This document shows, one piece after another, positions 1 through 7,709 of a stretch of 35,389 nt of DNA; the first letter of the stretch is position 1, and every line of letters starts with the position of its first letter. Source of the DNA: an uncultured Verrucomicrobiota bacterium. GTDB lineage: Bacteria; Verrucomicrobiota; Kiritimatiellia; RFP12; UBA1067. The position numbers and the translations under genes were made by a program. The stretch spans positions 1 through 35,389 of the forward strand of contig CAMPAF010000003.1 in the NCBI GenBank assembly GCA_946631535.1, given 5' to 3'. The notes beneath the pieces were generated by a model. That model searched no databases, had not been told where the DNA came from, and saw only the letters and a program-made list of their open reading frames with translations.

Positions 1-1
1 C

Positions 2-442
2 GCCGAAGTCGGCAACGTGTTCAAGAAGAACGGCACCGAGTTCGCCAAGCAGGGCAGCGCCGCCCGCCTCTTCGACCGCATGGGCCAGATCATGATTCCG
101 GCGGCCGACGGCCTGGACGAGGACAAGGTGATGGAAGTGGCCCTCGAGGCCGGCGCCGAAGACGTCCTTTCCGAGGACGGCGGCTTCACCGTCAAGTGCC
201 AGCCCTCCGACTTCACCACCGTGCTCGAGGCCATCAAGGGCGCCGGTATCGCGGTCGACGAGGAGAACTCCGAGGAGCGCGCCCTCATCCCCAACATGAC
301 CGCGCCCGTGGACGACGTCGCCGTCGCCAAGGCCATCAACAAGTTCGTCGAGATGCTCGAGAACCTTGAGGACGTGCAGGACGTCTACACCAACATGGAG
401 ACGTCGGACGCCGTGGACGCCGCGCTTGAGGCCGAGGGCTGA
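2..442 (+). CDS. YebC/PmpR/TACO1-family protein, C-terminal part (5' end outside window)
   Basis: The frame is open from base 2, so the gene begins before the window. The first visible residues (AEVGNVFKKNGTEF, then GSAARLFDRMGQIMIP) match the part of YebC-family proteins where a GS.a..F.rkG.i motif leads into the second domain. About 146 residues are seen and the gene stops with TGA at 440-442. Members of this family are cytosolic. They have been described as DNA-binding regulators and, more recently, as ribosome-associated factors that relieve stalling; the sequence cannot separate these roles. A GTG at 17 could be mistaken for a start, but the family similarity continues upstream of it. 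The next gene follows after 5 bases, suggesting co-transcription with the VOC gene and murC-murB. Confidence 0.9.
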   Translation, partial: AEVGNVFKKNGTEFAKQGSAARLFDRMGQIMIPAADGLDEDKVMEVALEAGAEDVLSEDGGFTVKCQPSDFTTVLEAIKGAGIAVDEENSEERALIPNMTAPVDDVAVAKAINKFVEMLENLEDVQDVYTNMETSDAVDAALEAEG

Positions 443-447
443 TCGCC

Positions 448-810
448 ATGAAGCTCGAACACATCGGCTACAACGTCGCCGAGCCCCAGAAACTCATGGA
501 CTGGTGGTGCGCGAACCTCGGGTTCAAGCAGGTGCACCCCGCGTTCATCGTGGACTCCACCGGCCAGATGGCAATCGAGTTCTACAACAACCCTGCAGCC
601 CCGGTTCCAGACTGGGCGAACACGTCGCCGCTCGCGATGCACATAGCGTTCCTTTCCGACGATGTCGACGCAGACGCAAAGCGCCTCGTGGCCGCCGGCG
701 CTACCTTGCTTGAGACCGTCCACAAGGAAGGCTTCGACATGGTGATGCTGCGCGATCCGTTCGGCATGGCCATCCAGTTCGTCAAGCGCGGGAATCCTAT
801 CTTGCTGTGA
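448..810 (+). CDS. VOC (glyoxalase/bleomycin-resistance/dioxygenase) superfamily protein
   Basis: This is a 120-residue single-domain protein with the paired beta-alpha-beta-beta-beta pattern of the vicinal oxygen chelate fold. The opening MKLEHIGYNV supplies the usual first metal-binding His. IEFYNN in the middle and AMHIAF at the start of the second module give further possible ligands (Glu, His). The final strand, FGMAIQFVKR, has Gln where many metal-dependent members have Glu, so metal binding may be altered. Length is normal for the family. The substrate cannot be told from sequence. It starts 5 bases after the YebC-like gene, and its TGA overlaps the GTG start of murC-murB (GTGA at 807-810), which points to translational coupling with a cell-wall gene. 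Confidence 0.8.
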   Translation: MKLEHIGYNVAEPQKLMDWWCANLGFKQVHPAFIVDSTGQMAIEFYNNPAAPVPDWANTSPLAMHIAFLSDDVDADAKRLVAAGATLLETVHKEGFDMVMLRDPFGMAIQFVKRGNPILL

Positions 811-2930
811 AAAGGATTCACTTCCAGGGAATAGGCGGCGTCGGCATGGCCGGCGTCGCTTTTCTTTTGAAGCGTCGCGGCCACGACGTAACCGGCTGCG
901 ACAAGTACGCCACCCCCCGCACCCGCTGGCTCGAGGCAAACGGCATACCCGTCGCTCTCGGACATTCCCCTTCCCATCTTGCCGGCATCGACGAGCTCGT
1001 CGTCACGCCCGCCGTCCCGCAGTCCGACCCCGAACTCTCCGCCGCGAAGGGTCTGTCCCCTCAGTCCACGAAGGGTCTGTCCCCTCAAATCCGCATACGT
1101 TACCGCGGAGAGGTCCTCGCCGAGCTTGTGAACGCCTCGGACGGCATCGCTGTCTGCGGCACACACGGCAAGACGACCACAGCCACATTCACCGCCCGCC
1201 TGCTCCAAGCCCTGGGGACAGACCCTTCATGGTGCATCGGCGGCGAGACCGGAGACATGCCGGTCGCCAGCGAGGGGACAGGTCCTATAGTTGTGGAAGC
1301 GGACGAATCGGACGGCACTTTGGCACTTTACCGTGCTCATACCCTCGTCATCACGTCCATAGATTTCGACCATCCGGAGCATTTCAAGTCCATTGAGGAC
1401 TACCGTGCCTGCTACGACACTGCGGCAACGGCAGCGGCGGACGTGATCCGCGCATGGGAACTCGACCCGTCCGACTGGCCTGAGCTGGAACACCTCGTCA
1501 TCGGTCGGCACAACGTGATGAACGCACGTGCCGCCATCGAGGTCGCACTCAGGCGCGGACACTCCCGTTGCGCCATCGCCGCCGCCCTTCCGTCCGCGCT
1601 CTCCAAACTCCCCGACCGCCGCTTCGAACGGGTGTGGCCGAAGCGTGAGGGAGGAGGACAGACGACAGATGACGGAAGGACAAACGGTATAAGGACAAGA
1701 GACAAAGGGACAGACGACATACTGGTCTACACGGACTACGCGCATCACCCAGCCGAGCTGAAGTGCGCCGTCGGAATGGCGGCGGAACTGAAGCCTACAC
1801 GCCTTCGCGTCCTCTTCCAGCCGCACCGCTACAGCCGTACCAAGGCACTCCTGAATGAGTTTCCTCCAGCCTTCGCCGAGGCGGACGAGGTGGTGCTGAT
1901 TCCTGTCTATCCGGCATTCGAGGAGCCGATTCCAGGCGGCGACATCGCCGACCTCTACAAGTCCTTCCGGGAGGGTCGCGCTCCCGCGCGACCGCCAATC
2001 CTCGCCCGCAACGCGACAGAGGCCTGGCGACACGTCCTCCTTTCCACCGCCCCGGGTGACCTTATCCTCCTCGCCGGTGCCGGCGATATCATCAACCTCG
2101 TCCCCCGCATCCAGCGCGACCTCGCGGCAACGCGACTCTCGACATTCGACAGGCGACAATCGACACTTGCCGCTCTCTCCTTCTTCCGCACAGGCGGCGC
2201 GACGGTCGGCGGCGGCGAGCGGACAATCGTAGGCATGGGATCGAACACGTGGTTCAGCGACTGCGTCACCGACATCGAGATCGTGCGCGCTCCAGCAGCC
2301 GAGACGGGACATCCGCTTCCAAAGGGTATCCCGGCAGGCGTTCCAGGAGCGTCTCTCCTCGCTGATCACCCGGAGCTTGCATTCATGGCCGGAATACCGG
2401 GCACGGTCGGCGGCTGGACGAAGATGAACGCCGGCGCGTTCGGCGACTCCTTCGGCAACCATGTCGACCATGTGGTCGCAGACGGCAAGACAATTCCGCA
2501 TGACGCATGTGGTTTTGGCTACCGTACCTCGGCCATTGATGGGCTGATCACCGAGGTGGTACTGAGGGGGGATGATCGGGACCGCCGAGACCGCAGGGAC
2601 TGCCGAGACCACCAGGACGGTCAGGAGATCGACACGCTAACCGCCAAGGACTACCTTGCCAGAAGGAAGAAGTTCCCGCCGCGCACCTGCGGCAGCGTCT
2701 TCAAGAACCCTTCGCCCGACATGCCGGCAGGCCGGTTGCTGGACGAGGTCGGCGCAAAGTCCATGCGCGTAGGCGGCGCGTACGTATGGAGCGAGCACGC
2801 CAACGTGATCGTTGCCGGCGAGGGCTGCACCTCGTCGGATATCCTCGCCCTTGCGCGCCTCATGGCCCGCGCGGTCTTTTTCCGCTCAGGCATCCGCCTC
2901 GAGCCCGAGATCCGCGGTCTTGAAGTCTAA
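807..2930 (+). CDS. Bifunctional MurC-MurB fusion (UDP-MurNAc:L-Ala ligase / UDP-GlcNAc-enolpyruvate reductase)
   Basis: This 707-residue cytosolic fusion joins two early peptidoglycan steps. Residues 1 to about 440 are MurC: an N-terminal HFQGIGGVGMAG nucleotide fold, the ATP loop GTHGKTTT (Lys122), EADESDG near 166, GRHN at 233-236, YTDYAHHP and LFQPHRYSRT. Residues from about 455 are MurB: FFRTGG at 459, FAD-binding GMGSN at 476-480, GIPGTVGG then MNAGAFG, YRTS, CGSVFKNP with the catalytic Ser630, and LEPE with the catalytic Glu701. The start is GTG, overlapping the previous stop. The central MurC domain is about 50 residues shorter than in E. coli, and the first FAD subdomain of MurB is also shortened. 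Repeat-derived peptides are inserted at residues 81-94, about 281-304, 388-396 and 592-606. All recognised catalytic motifs remain, so the protein is probably active. Confidence 0.93.
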   Translation: MKRIHFQGIGGVGMAGVAFLLKRRGHDVTGCDKYATPRTRWLEANGIPVALGHSPSHLAGIDELVVTPAVPQSDPELSAAKGLSPQSTKGLSPQIRIRYRGEVLAELVNASDGIAVCGTHGKTTTATFTARLLQALGTDPSWCIGGETGDMPVASEGTGPIVVEADESDGTLALYRAHTLVITSIDFDHPEHFKSIEDYRACYDTAATAAADVIRAWELDPSDWPELEHLVIGRHNVMNARAAIEVALRRGHSRCAIAAALPSALSKLPDRRFERVWPKREGGGQTTDDGRTNGIRTRDKGTDDILVYTDYAHHPAELKCAVGMAAELKPTRLRVLFQPHRYSRTKALLNEFPPAFAEADEVVLIPVYPAFEEPIPGGDIADLYKSFREGRAPARPPILARNATEAWRHVLLSTAPGDLILLAGAGDIINLVPRIQRDLAATRLSTFDRRQSTLAALSFFRTGGATVGGGERTIVGMGSNTWFSDCVTDIEIVRAPAAETGHPLPKGIPAGVPGASLLADHPELAFMAGIPGTVGGWTKMNAGAFGDSFGNHVDHVVADGKTIPHDACGFGYRTSAIDGLITEVVLRGDDRDRRDRRDCRDHQDGQEIDTLTAKDYLARRKKFPPRTCGSVFKNPSPDMPAGRLLDEVGAKSMRVGGAYVWSEHANVIVAGEGCTSSDILALARLMARAVFFRSGIRLEPEIRGLEV
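1045..1087 (+). repeat. Direct repeat of a REP-like 19-mer inside murC
   Basis: CGAAGGGTCTGTCCCCTCA occurs at 1045-1063 and again at 1069-1087. The period is 24 bases, exactly eight codons, so the protein reads KGLSPQST then KGLSPQIR. An inverted copy of the core (GGGGACAGACCCTTCA) lies at 1214-1229, and a weaker one begins near 1274. The peptide falls where other MurC proteins have a short loop between the first strand-helix unit and the MLAEL helix. Confidence 0.85.
1974..1993. repeat. Perfect palindrome inside murC
   Basis: GGTCGCGC, loop TCCC, GCGCGACC: a perfect 8-base stem with a 4-base loop. It encodes part of the peptide EGRAPARP in the C-terminal domain of MurC. The form resembles an in-frame REP element. 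Confidence 0.8.
2580..2624 (+). repeat. Five units of a 9-base tandem repeat in the MurB part
   Basis: The units are GACCGCCGA, GACCGCAGG, GACTGCCGA, GACCACCAG and GACGGTCAG. They encode a charged Asp/Arg-rich peptide at residues 592-606, in a loop just before the AKDYLARRKKFPPRTCGS segment of MurB. The period is three codons, so copy number can change without a frameshift. The same unit type is found in the symporter gene at 3360-3395. Confidence 0.8.
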
Positions 2931-2936
2931 CAACAC

Positions 2937-2956
2937 GGTCGCAACAAGTTGCGACC
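2937..2956. repeat. REP-like palindrome after murC-murB
   Basis: GGTCGCAAC, AA, GTTGCGACC: a 9-base perfect stem with a 2-base loop, 6 bases after the murC-murB stop. There is no T-run, so a classical intrinsic terminator is not supported, although the hairpin could still stop or stabilise the convergent transcripts. Confidence 0.8.
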
Positions 2957-2982
2957 CTTCCGCAAGTTCTCCAATACGGGAG

Positions 2983-3002
2983 GGACGCAATTTATTGCGT
3001 CC
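2983..3002. repeat. Second REP-like palindrome, overlapping the DUF4186 stop
   Basis: GGACGCAAT, TT, ATTGCGTCC: again a 9-base stem with a 2-base loop. It is related to the palindrome at 2937 (shared GG-CGCAA core) and separated from it by 26 bases. It contains the TAA stop of the minus-strand DUF4186 gene (2992-2994). The two form a tandem pair between convergent genes. Confidence 0.8.
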
Positions 3003-3351
3003 GCTCAATCCACGCCATCAGGAAATCGACTATACCCTGCTGGCGGGCGGCGGGTATCTCCACGCCGCGCGGCACCTTCCACCACTTTGCAAGACAACTG
3101 CGACAGCAACACGCGCAAGCGTGTTGTGCTATGAATACGGGATGCCCGCGCATGGGCGTCTGCCTGCCGTCATTGGGCGGGTTGGCAGGAGCGAGGCGCG
3201 TTCTGATAAAGTCCTCGCAATGCCTTCGAATCGTCTCTATCCCCTTCTCTGCGATATAATGCCGATCCGATTCCGAAAGATGGAACCGACTGCGGAACCT
3301 CGACTTCCTTAGCCGTTCAAATGCCCTTTCGTAGTTCGCCTGACCTACCAT
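2992..3351 (-). CDS. DUF4186 family protein
   Basis: A 119-residue protein whose whole length fits the DUF4186 family as I know it: LRKSRFRSRFHLSESDRHYI near the start, then KGIETIRRHCEDFIRTRLAP, NDGRQTPMRGHPVFIAQH and a cysteine cluster (CACCCRSCL). The function of the family is unknown to me. The cysteines and the conserved His in GHPVFIAQH suggest a metal site. The Trp-His usually seen after the cluster is Trp-Trp here. The start ATG (3351-3349) shares one base with the TAA stop of the symporter gene (TAATG), so translation is probably coupled. An open frame continues upstream in the same phase, but that part lies over the symporter gene and is a shadow. Confidence 0.85.
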   Translation of the reverse strand: MVGQANYERAFERLRKSRFRSRFHLSESDRHYIAEKGIETIRRHCEDFIRTRLAPANPPNDGRQTPMRGHPVFIAQHACACCCRSCLAKWWKVPRGVEIPAARQQGIVDFLMAWIERTQ

Positions 3352-4568
3352 TATTTCTCGTTGCTCTCGGTGGTCCCGGCGGTCTCGGTGGTCTCGGCAC
3401 CACCCCCACTCCCTGCACTCCCGTCCCTTCCGCGAAACTTGTCCACGAGCATCGCGATGGCACCGTCTCCAGTCAGGTTGCAAGCGGTTCCCATGCCGTC
3501 CAGCGCCATGTAGACCGCAATCATGATAGCATAGCGTTCGGGCGAGAATCCAAGCGCAGCCTCGGCGATCGAGGCGCACGCGAGCACGACGCCGCCTGGG
3601 ACGCCAGGCGAAGCGACGGCCGTCACGCTGACCATGAGGATGTACTCGGTATACGCGCCAAACGGCAGAGATCCGCCAGCCAGCACCGTGAGGCCCGCCG
3701 CGTATATGACCATGTTCGCCATCGAGCCCGCGAGGTGGACGTTGGCGCAGAGCGGAATCACAAGTTCAGCCGTCTCCTCAGAAACGCCGTTCTTTCGTGT
3801 CTGCGCCAGCGTGTATGGGATCGTCGCGGCGGACGAGCAGCAGCCCCATCCTGTGAGATAGGCGGGCAGCATCGTCCATAGCGCCTTGAGCGGATTCCGC
3901 CGCGTTACGATTCCGGCGATGGTGAACTGCACGATCAGCACGGCGGTAGTGGTGGCGAGCGCTACGCCCATGATCTTGAGGCATCCGCCGCCCACGAGCG
4001 TGAGGCGTCCGCTGCCAGTAAGGTCGGCCATCGTCGCGAGCACGTAGAACGGGAGAAGCGGAACGAACACCGTGCTGAGGGCGCGCGATACGATGTCGCG
4101 AAGCTCGTGCGCCGCACGCTCAAGCACCTCGGCCTTAGACGATATGATGCCGAGACCGATGAGGAAGGCGACCGTCAGCGCGGTCGTGACGTCCATCAAG
4201 GGAGGTATCTTGATGGAGAAGTACGCGGGGAAGGTGCGCGTCGCGGCGTCCTGCAGTCCACCCGACATGATCGCTGGAAACACGCCGCACGAGACGCCGT
4301 AGGCGAAGTATCCCGCAAACAGCGTCGAGGCGTAGGCGATTCCCATCGTGAGGAGAAGCGTCCTGCCTGCCGTGCGGCCAGTGTCCGCTATGGCTGGCGT
4401 CACTAGGCCGATTATGATGAACGGCACGAAGAACTTGATGAACTGGCCGAAAGTGTCGCGGAAGCAGTTCAGCGACCGCATGACCCAGTCCGGCGAGACG
4501 AGTCCGATCGCCGCGCCGAGCGCGATCGCGATGAACAGCCTAGGCAGGATCCCGATCTTGATTTTCAT
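3351..4568 (-). CDS. Dicarboxylate/amino acid:cation symporter (SDF/DAACS family)
   Basis: A 405-residue inner-membrane protein with about eight hydrophobic segments. Family signatures are the serine-rich hairpin region CCSSAATIPYTL, the NVHLAGSMANM segment (equivalent of the NMDG region), PGVPGG in hairpin 2, and ALDGMGTACNLTGDG, matching the D...T..N..GD substrate and sodium site of helix 8. Substrates in this family include glutamate, aspartate, serine/threonine and C4-dicarboxylates; I cannot choose between them. I took the ATG at 4568 (MKIKIGILPRLF), 22 bases after the proC stop; an in-frame TTG at 4601 would overlap proC. The last residues, ETTETAGTTESNEK, come from a 9-base repeat and are unlike normal symporter ends. 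Confidence 0.88.
   Translation of the reverse strand: MKIKIGILPRLFIAIALGAAIGLVSPDWVMRSLNCFRDTFGQFIKFFVPFIIIGLVTPAIADTGRTAGRTLLLTMGIAYASTLFAGYFAYGVSCGVFPAIMSGGLQDAATRTFPAYFSIKIPPLMDVTTALTVAFLIGLGIISSKAEVLERAAHELRDIVSRALSTVFVPLLPFYVLATMADLTGSGRLTLVGGGCLKIMGVALATTTAVLIVQFTIAGIVTRRNPLKALWTMLPAYLTGWGCCSSAATIPYTLAQTRKNGVSEETAELVIPLCANVHLAGSMANMVIYAAGLTVLAGGSLPFGAYTEYILMVSVTAVASPGVPGGVVLACASIAEAALGFSPERYAIMIAVYMALDGMGTACNLTGDGAIAMLVDKFRGRDGSAGSGGGAETTETAGTTESNEK
3360..3395 (-). repeat. Four units of a 9-base tandem repeat at the symporter C-terminus
   Basis: Read on the minus strand the units are GAGACCACC, GAGACCGCC, GGGACCACC and GAGAGCAAC, directly before the stop. They belong to the same unit type as the repeat at 2580-2624 in murC-murB. 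Confidence 0.75.
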
Positions 4569-4590
4569 GGGCCACCGGTCCGCGCCTGTG

Positions 4591-5397
4591 TCACCGGCCA
4601 AGCTCTGCCGAGCGGTCGCTTGCGGCCTTGAGCGTAGCGGCGACGATCTTCTTGAAGTCGCTCGCGCGCATCACGTCCATGCCTGCCGCCGTCGTGCCGC
4701 CAGGCGTGGCGACGCCTGAGATGAACGTCTCGAGGTCCGCACCGCTCTGGCGCAGGTATGCCGCCGTGCCGAGCATCGTCTGCTCCGCGAGGAGGCGGGC
4801 GGCGTCCGGCGGCAGACCGAGCGCGCGTCCCCCTTCCGCCATGGCCTGCTCCATGAACGCGAAGAAAGCGGGGCCGGAGCCGGAGAGCGCGGTGACCGCG
4901 TCGAAGTTGCGCTCGGGCAGGACGACCGTGCGCCCTGCGCCGTTCAGTATCTTGGCGACGCGCGCGACATCCGCCTTCGTCGCGTTGGCGGCGGGACAGA
5001 TCGCGCACATGCCCTCCTTGGCGCGAAGCGCAAGGTTCGGCATCACGCGCACGAGGCGCACGTCGCGGCCAAGCGCCTTCTTCAGGGTGGCGAGCGACTT
5101 GCCGGCGGCGATGGAGACGACGAGCGTCTTCTTCGTGAGCAACGGCTTCACGTCGGCGGCAAGCGCGGCGAGATCCTGCGGACGCACCGCAAGGAAGATC
5201 ACGCGCGCGGTCTTCGCCACGTCCTTCGCGTCGGGCGTGGTGCGCACGCCGTACCTCTTCGCGAGCTCCTTCGCGCGCGCGGGCACCTTCTCGGCCATCA
5301 GCACGGCCTGTGGGTCAAAGTCCTTCTGCAGGGCGGCGGCGGCGAGGATGCCCTCCGCCATTTTGCCTGCGCCAAAGAATCCAAGTGTGGTTTTCAT
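4591..5397 (-). CDS. proC: Pyrroline-5-carboxylate reductase
   Basis: A 268-residue cytosolic enzyme for the last step of proline synthesis (1-pyrroline-5-carboxylate to L-proline with NAD(P)H). Seen in order: the dinucleotide motif FFGAGKMAEGI at the N-terminus, FLAVRPQDL, RVMPNLALRAKEGM, SGSGPAFFAFMEQAMAEGG, and the C-terminal signature SGVATPGGTTAAGMDVM. Length is typical. The start is ATG 5397; a TTG two codons upstream is less likely. There is no Shine-Dalgarno sequence, and an extended -10 element ends only 7 bases before the ATG, so the mRNA is probably leaderless. The symporter and DUF4186 genes follow closely and are likely co-transcribed. Confidence 0.95.
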   Translation of the reverse strand: MKTTLGFFGAGKMAEGILAAAALQKDFDPQAVLMAEKVPARAKELAKRYGVRTTPDAKDVAKTARVIFLAVRPQDLAALAADVKPLLTKKTLVVSIAAGKSLATLKKALGRDVRLVRVMPNLALRAKEGMCAICPAANATKADVARVAKILNGAGRTVVLPERNFDAVTALSGSGPAFFAFMEQAMAEGGRALGLPPDAARLLAEQTMLGTAAYLRQSGADLETFISGVATPGGTTAAGMDVMRASDFKKIVAATLKAASDRSAELGR

Positions 5398-5404
5398 GCG
5401 CAAC

Positions 5405-5413
5405 AGTATACCA
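5405..5413 (-). promoter_or_regulatory. Extended -10 promoter of proC
   Basis: Minus strand TGG-TATACT, 7 bases before the proC ATG. No good -35 hexamer is visible. Initiation would fall at or next to the A of the start codon. Confidence 0.65.
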
Positions 5414-5446
5414 TTTCCGTACGGTCAGCGGAAGATGATCGCAAGA

Positions 5447-7669
5447 TCACCGGCACGCTTTGAAGACGCGCATCAGCTGCGCGGCCTGTTTTTCATCGAG
5501 GCGTCCCGTCGGACGGCCGATCGCCAGGTCGATCGTGACCGCGCCGCCGTTCTTCAGGATCGGAGTCATCCACTCGATCCACTGACGGTCCTCGTAACGG
5601 CACTCCGGACGGCCCCAGAACGACCCGGCGAAGGTCAGCACATGCCACTGGCGGTCGTCGAACCAGCGCGCGCCGCATGACTCCTTCAGCGGCTCGTTGA
5701 CCTCGCCCGCCAGGTAATCGCCCGCCAGCGTCCATCGGCGGACAGGCGAGCGCACGCCCTCGTTGAACGCCACCACGGCATCCGGATTTCCGCGCTTGAC
5801 TGCCGCCGTGTAGAGCTCGGCGATTTCGTCGTTGAAGCGGATGTGGCGATAGCCTCCGTCAAACCACCAGCCGGCGACGTCCTTTCCGTACCGACGGCTC
5901 CACTCCTCGATGACCTCGGCCCAGCGCCGAGCCGCCGCGACGTTGATCGTGCGGTCGTGGTTTTCCTTCTCGGCCGGGAAGCCGAATGCCTTCACGGCGT
6001 GAAGATCGCGGTTCGGCGTCTGGCACGGCAGATAGAGCATGACCTTGATGCCGCTCGGCTTCAGGGCGGCGATCAGCTCAGCCGGGATGTCGCGCGTGGA
6101 GCAGTGAGAACCTTTCGGATAGCCGCAGATGCGCTCGTACGTGTCGTTCGGCGAACACATGTAGCCCGAGTTCTGTCCGAGGGTGATGCAGAACCAGTCC
6201 GGGCGCATCTCCACGATCTGCTTCGCCAGTCCCGGAACGTCGAATTCGCCGATGCGGTCGAACATGTCCTTGTCGACCAGATAGTGCGCGAACGCGCCGC
6301 AGCCGCCGGACATCCAGTCCGTCGCCGAATTGCGCGGGTGGTTGACAAGTCCCCAGTCCGCGCGCTCGAAGATCCGCGAGGAGGCCACAAGACCTTCCGA
6401 GTCGACGATGTTCACGAAGAACATGACGGCGTCTTCGGGAACGGAAACCGAGAGGCGTCCGGACTTGTCCAGGTCCGTCACGCCCGCCACCTGCCACTCC
6501 CGCTTCATCAGCAGCGGATTCGGATCGCACGTGTACAGCAGCTCCGCACGCGTGATCGTGCGCCCGTGCGCGTCGAACTCCGCCTGCAGGACGCCGCCCT
6601 TCTCCAGCCACGCGTGCGTCACGTCGACAAGCGGCTTGCCGCCCTTGCAGAACGCGTTGGCCATGGCGGTGATTTCCTTCGGATCGCCGGCCGGAGGATG
6701 CGCGTGCGGCATTCTGAGCTTGAGCGAGAGGTTGAGCGGCACCGTGCGGTCCAGGTGATTGCAGCTCAGGCGGACCGTGTCCAGCGGATAGAAGCGGTCG
6801 TTCGTGCCGCAGCACCAGAGATAGGGAATCCGCGCCCCACCCGTCGGGCTGTTGTAGAAGTTGTTCGCGTTCCAGAGCGCAAACCAGGCGCGCAGCTTCT
6901 CGCCGCCGCCGCCCATATTCGCCCACGCGGGATTGCGTTCGTAGAAACCGCAGCCGTAGACGGGCGCCGCGAACCGGAAGCGGTCGTCGACCGAGCCGAC
7001 GATGCTGCTCAGGTAGCCGCCCCAGCTGATGCCCGTGAGGCCGATGCGCGACGCGTCGACCTCCGGGCGGGAACGCAGGAACGAATGGCAGCGCATGACC
7101 GCCGCGACCGCATGGTACGTCCACTGGTCCCGTATGGGCTCGCCGATCTGCGCAACGGAGCTGCCCCAGCCGGAAGGTCCCGACCATTCGTGCCGCGGAT
7201 GCGGCTTGCCGTCGCGCTCGCCCTGCGGGATGGCGCCGCACGTGTCCATCGCGATCGCGGCGTACCCGCGGTCGTTCCACGTCTTCACCCACTTGGCGAA
7301 GGCCGTGCCGCCGCCGCCGTGCACGAGCACCATGCCCGGCACCTTGCGGTCCGCGCACGCGCCGTCGGGAAGGCCCCACCACGCGAAGACGCGCGTCGGC
7401 TTGCCATTCAGCGGCTCGCCTTCGATGAAGATCGGCTCGACGCCCGCGATCCGCCCGTAGTCGTTCGAGCAGGCGATTGTCACGGGAAACGTGCGCGGCG
7501 GCTCGTTCAGCGCCTTGACGTTCCACAACGCGCGGCTACCGCGCGGCAACTCGCACTCCGGCGTGGAGGATGCGGACACGACGGCCGTCTCCGCCTGCCC
7601 CGTCAGGACGAACAATCCGAGCAGGATTGCTCCGGCGGCGATTATTCTCATTTTAGGCTTGGATTCCAT
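5447..7669 (-). CDS. Exported alpha/beta-hydrolase (esterase) fused to a GH29-like module
   Basis: A 740-residue two-module protein with a signal peptide (hydrophobic run about 9-24, then GQAETA). Residues about 80-350 are an alpha/beta hydrolase like acetyl-xylan esterases and dienelactone hydrolases: VLVHGGGG at 115-121, the nucleophile elbow GISWGGY with Ser215, a probable acid Asp291 in GTNDRFYP, and a His near 322-324 (PHAHPP). Residues about 440-740 resemble the barrel of alpha-L-fucosidase-like enzymes: DWFCITLGQNSGY, a strand with IKVMLYLP, then WWFDGGY with Asp604 where GH29 enzymes have the nucleophile. A role in cleaving acylated fucose- or rhamnose-type glycans outside the cytoplasm is inference. 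The start could be ATG 7669 (MESKPKMRII) or 7651 (MRIIAAG); neither has a good ribosome site. The gene follows glgA by 40 bases. Confidence 0.78.
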   Translation of the reverse strand: MESKPKMRIIAAGAILLGLFVLTGQAETAVVSASSTPECELPRGSRALWNVKALNEPPRTFPVTIACSNDYGRIAGVEPIFIEGEPLNGKPTRVFAWWGLPDGACADRKVPGMVLVHGGGGTAFAKWVKTWNDRGYAAIAMDTCGAIPQGERDGKPHPRHEWSGPSGWGSSVAQIGEPIRDQWTYHAVAAVMRCHSFLRSRPEVDASRIGLTGISWGGYLSSIVGSVDDRFRFAAPVYGCGFYERNPAWANMGGGGEKLRAWFALWNANNFYNSPTGGARIPYLWCCGTNDRFYPLDTVRLSCNHLDRTVPLNLSLKLRMPHAHPPAGDPKEITAMANAFCKGGKPLVDVTHAWLEKGGVLQAEFDAHGRTITRAELLYTCDPNPLLMKREWQVAGVTDLDKSGRLSVSVPEDAVMFFVNIVDSEGLVASSRIFERADWGLVNHPRNSATDWMSGGCGAFAHYLVDKDMFDRIGEFDVPGLAKQIVEMRPDWFCITLGQNSGYMCSPNDTYERICGYPKGSHCSTRDIPAELIAALKPSGIKVMLYLPCQTPNRDLHAVKAFGFPAEKENHDRTINVAAARRWAEVIEEWSRRYGKDVAGWWFDGGYRHIRFNDEIAELYTAAVKRGNPDAVVAFNEGVRSPVRRWTLAGDYLAGEVNEPLKESCGARWFDDRQWHVLTFAGSFWGRPECRYEDRQWIEWMTPILKNGGAVTIDLAIGRPTGRLDEKQAAQLMRVFKACR

Positions 7670-7709
7670 AACACGTTCATCGCCGCACCCGCCCTTTGCA
7701 GGCCGCCGA

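Noticed and set aside
3107..3126. Inverted repeat CAACACGC-GCAA-GCGTGTTG in the DUF4186 gene
   Set aside because: It codes for the conserved His-Ala-Cys-Ala segment of the family, so coding constraint explains it better than a REP element.
3352..3579. Upstream extension of the DUF4186 frame
   Set aside because: It lies over the symporter gene in another frame and reads as Arg/His/Asp repeat; the family begins at the TAATG start.
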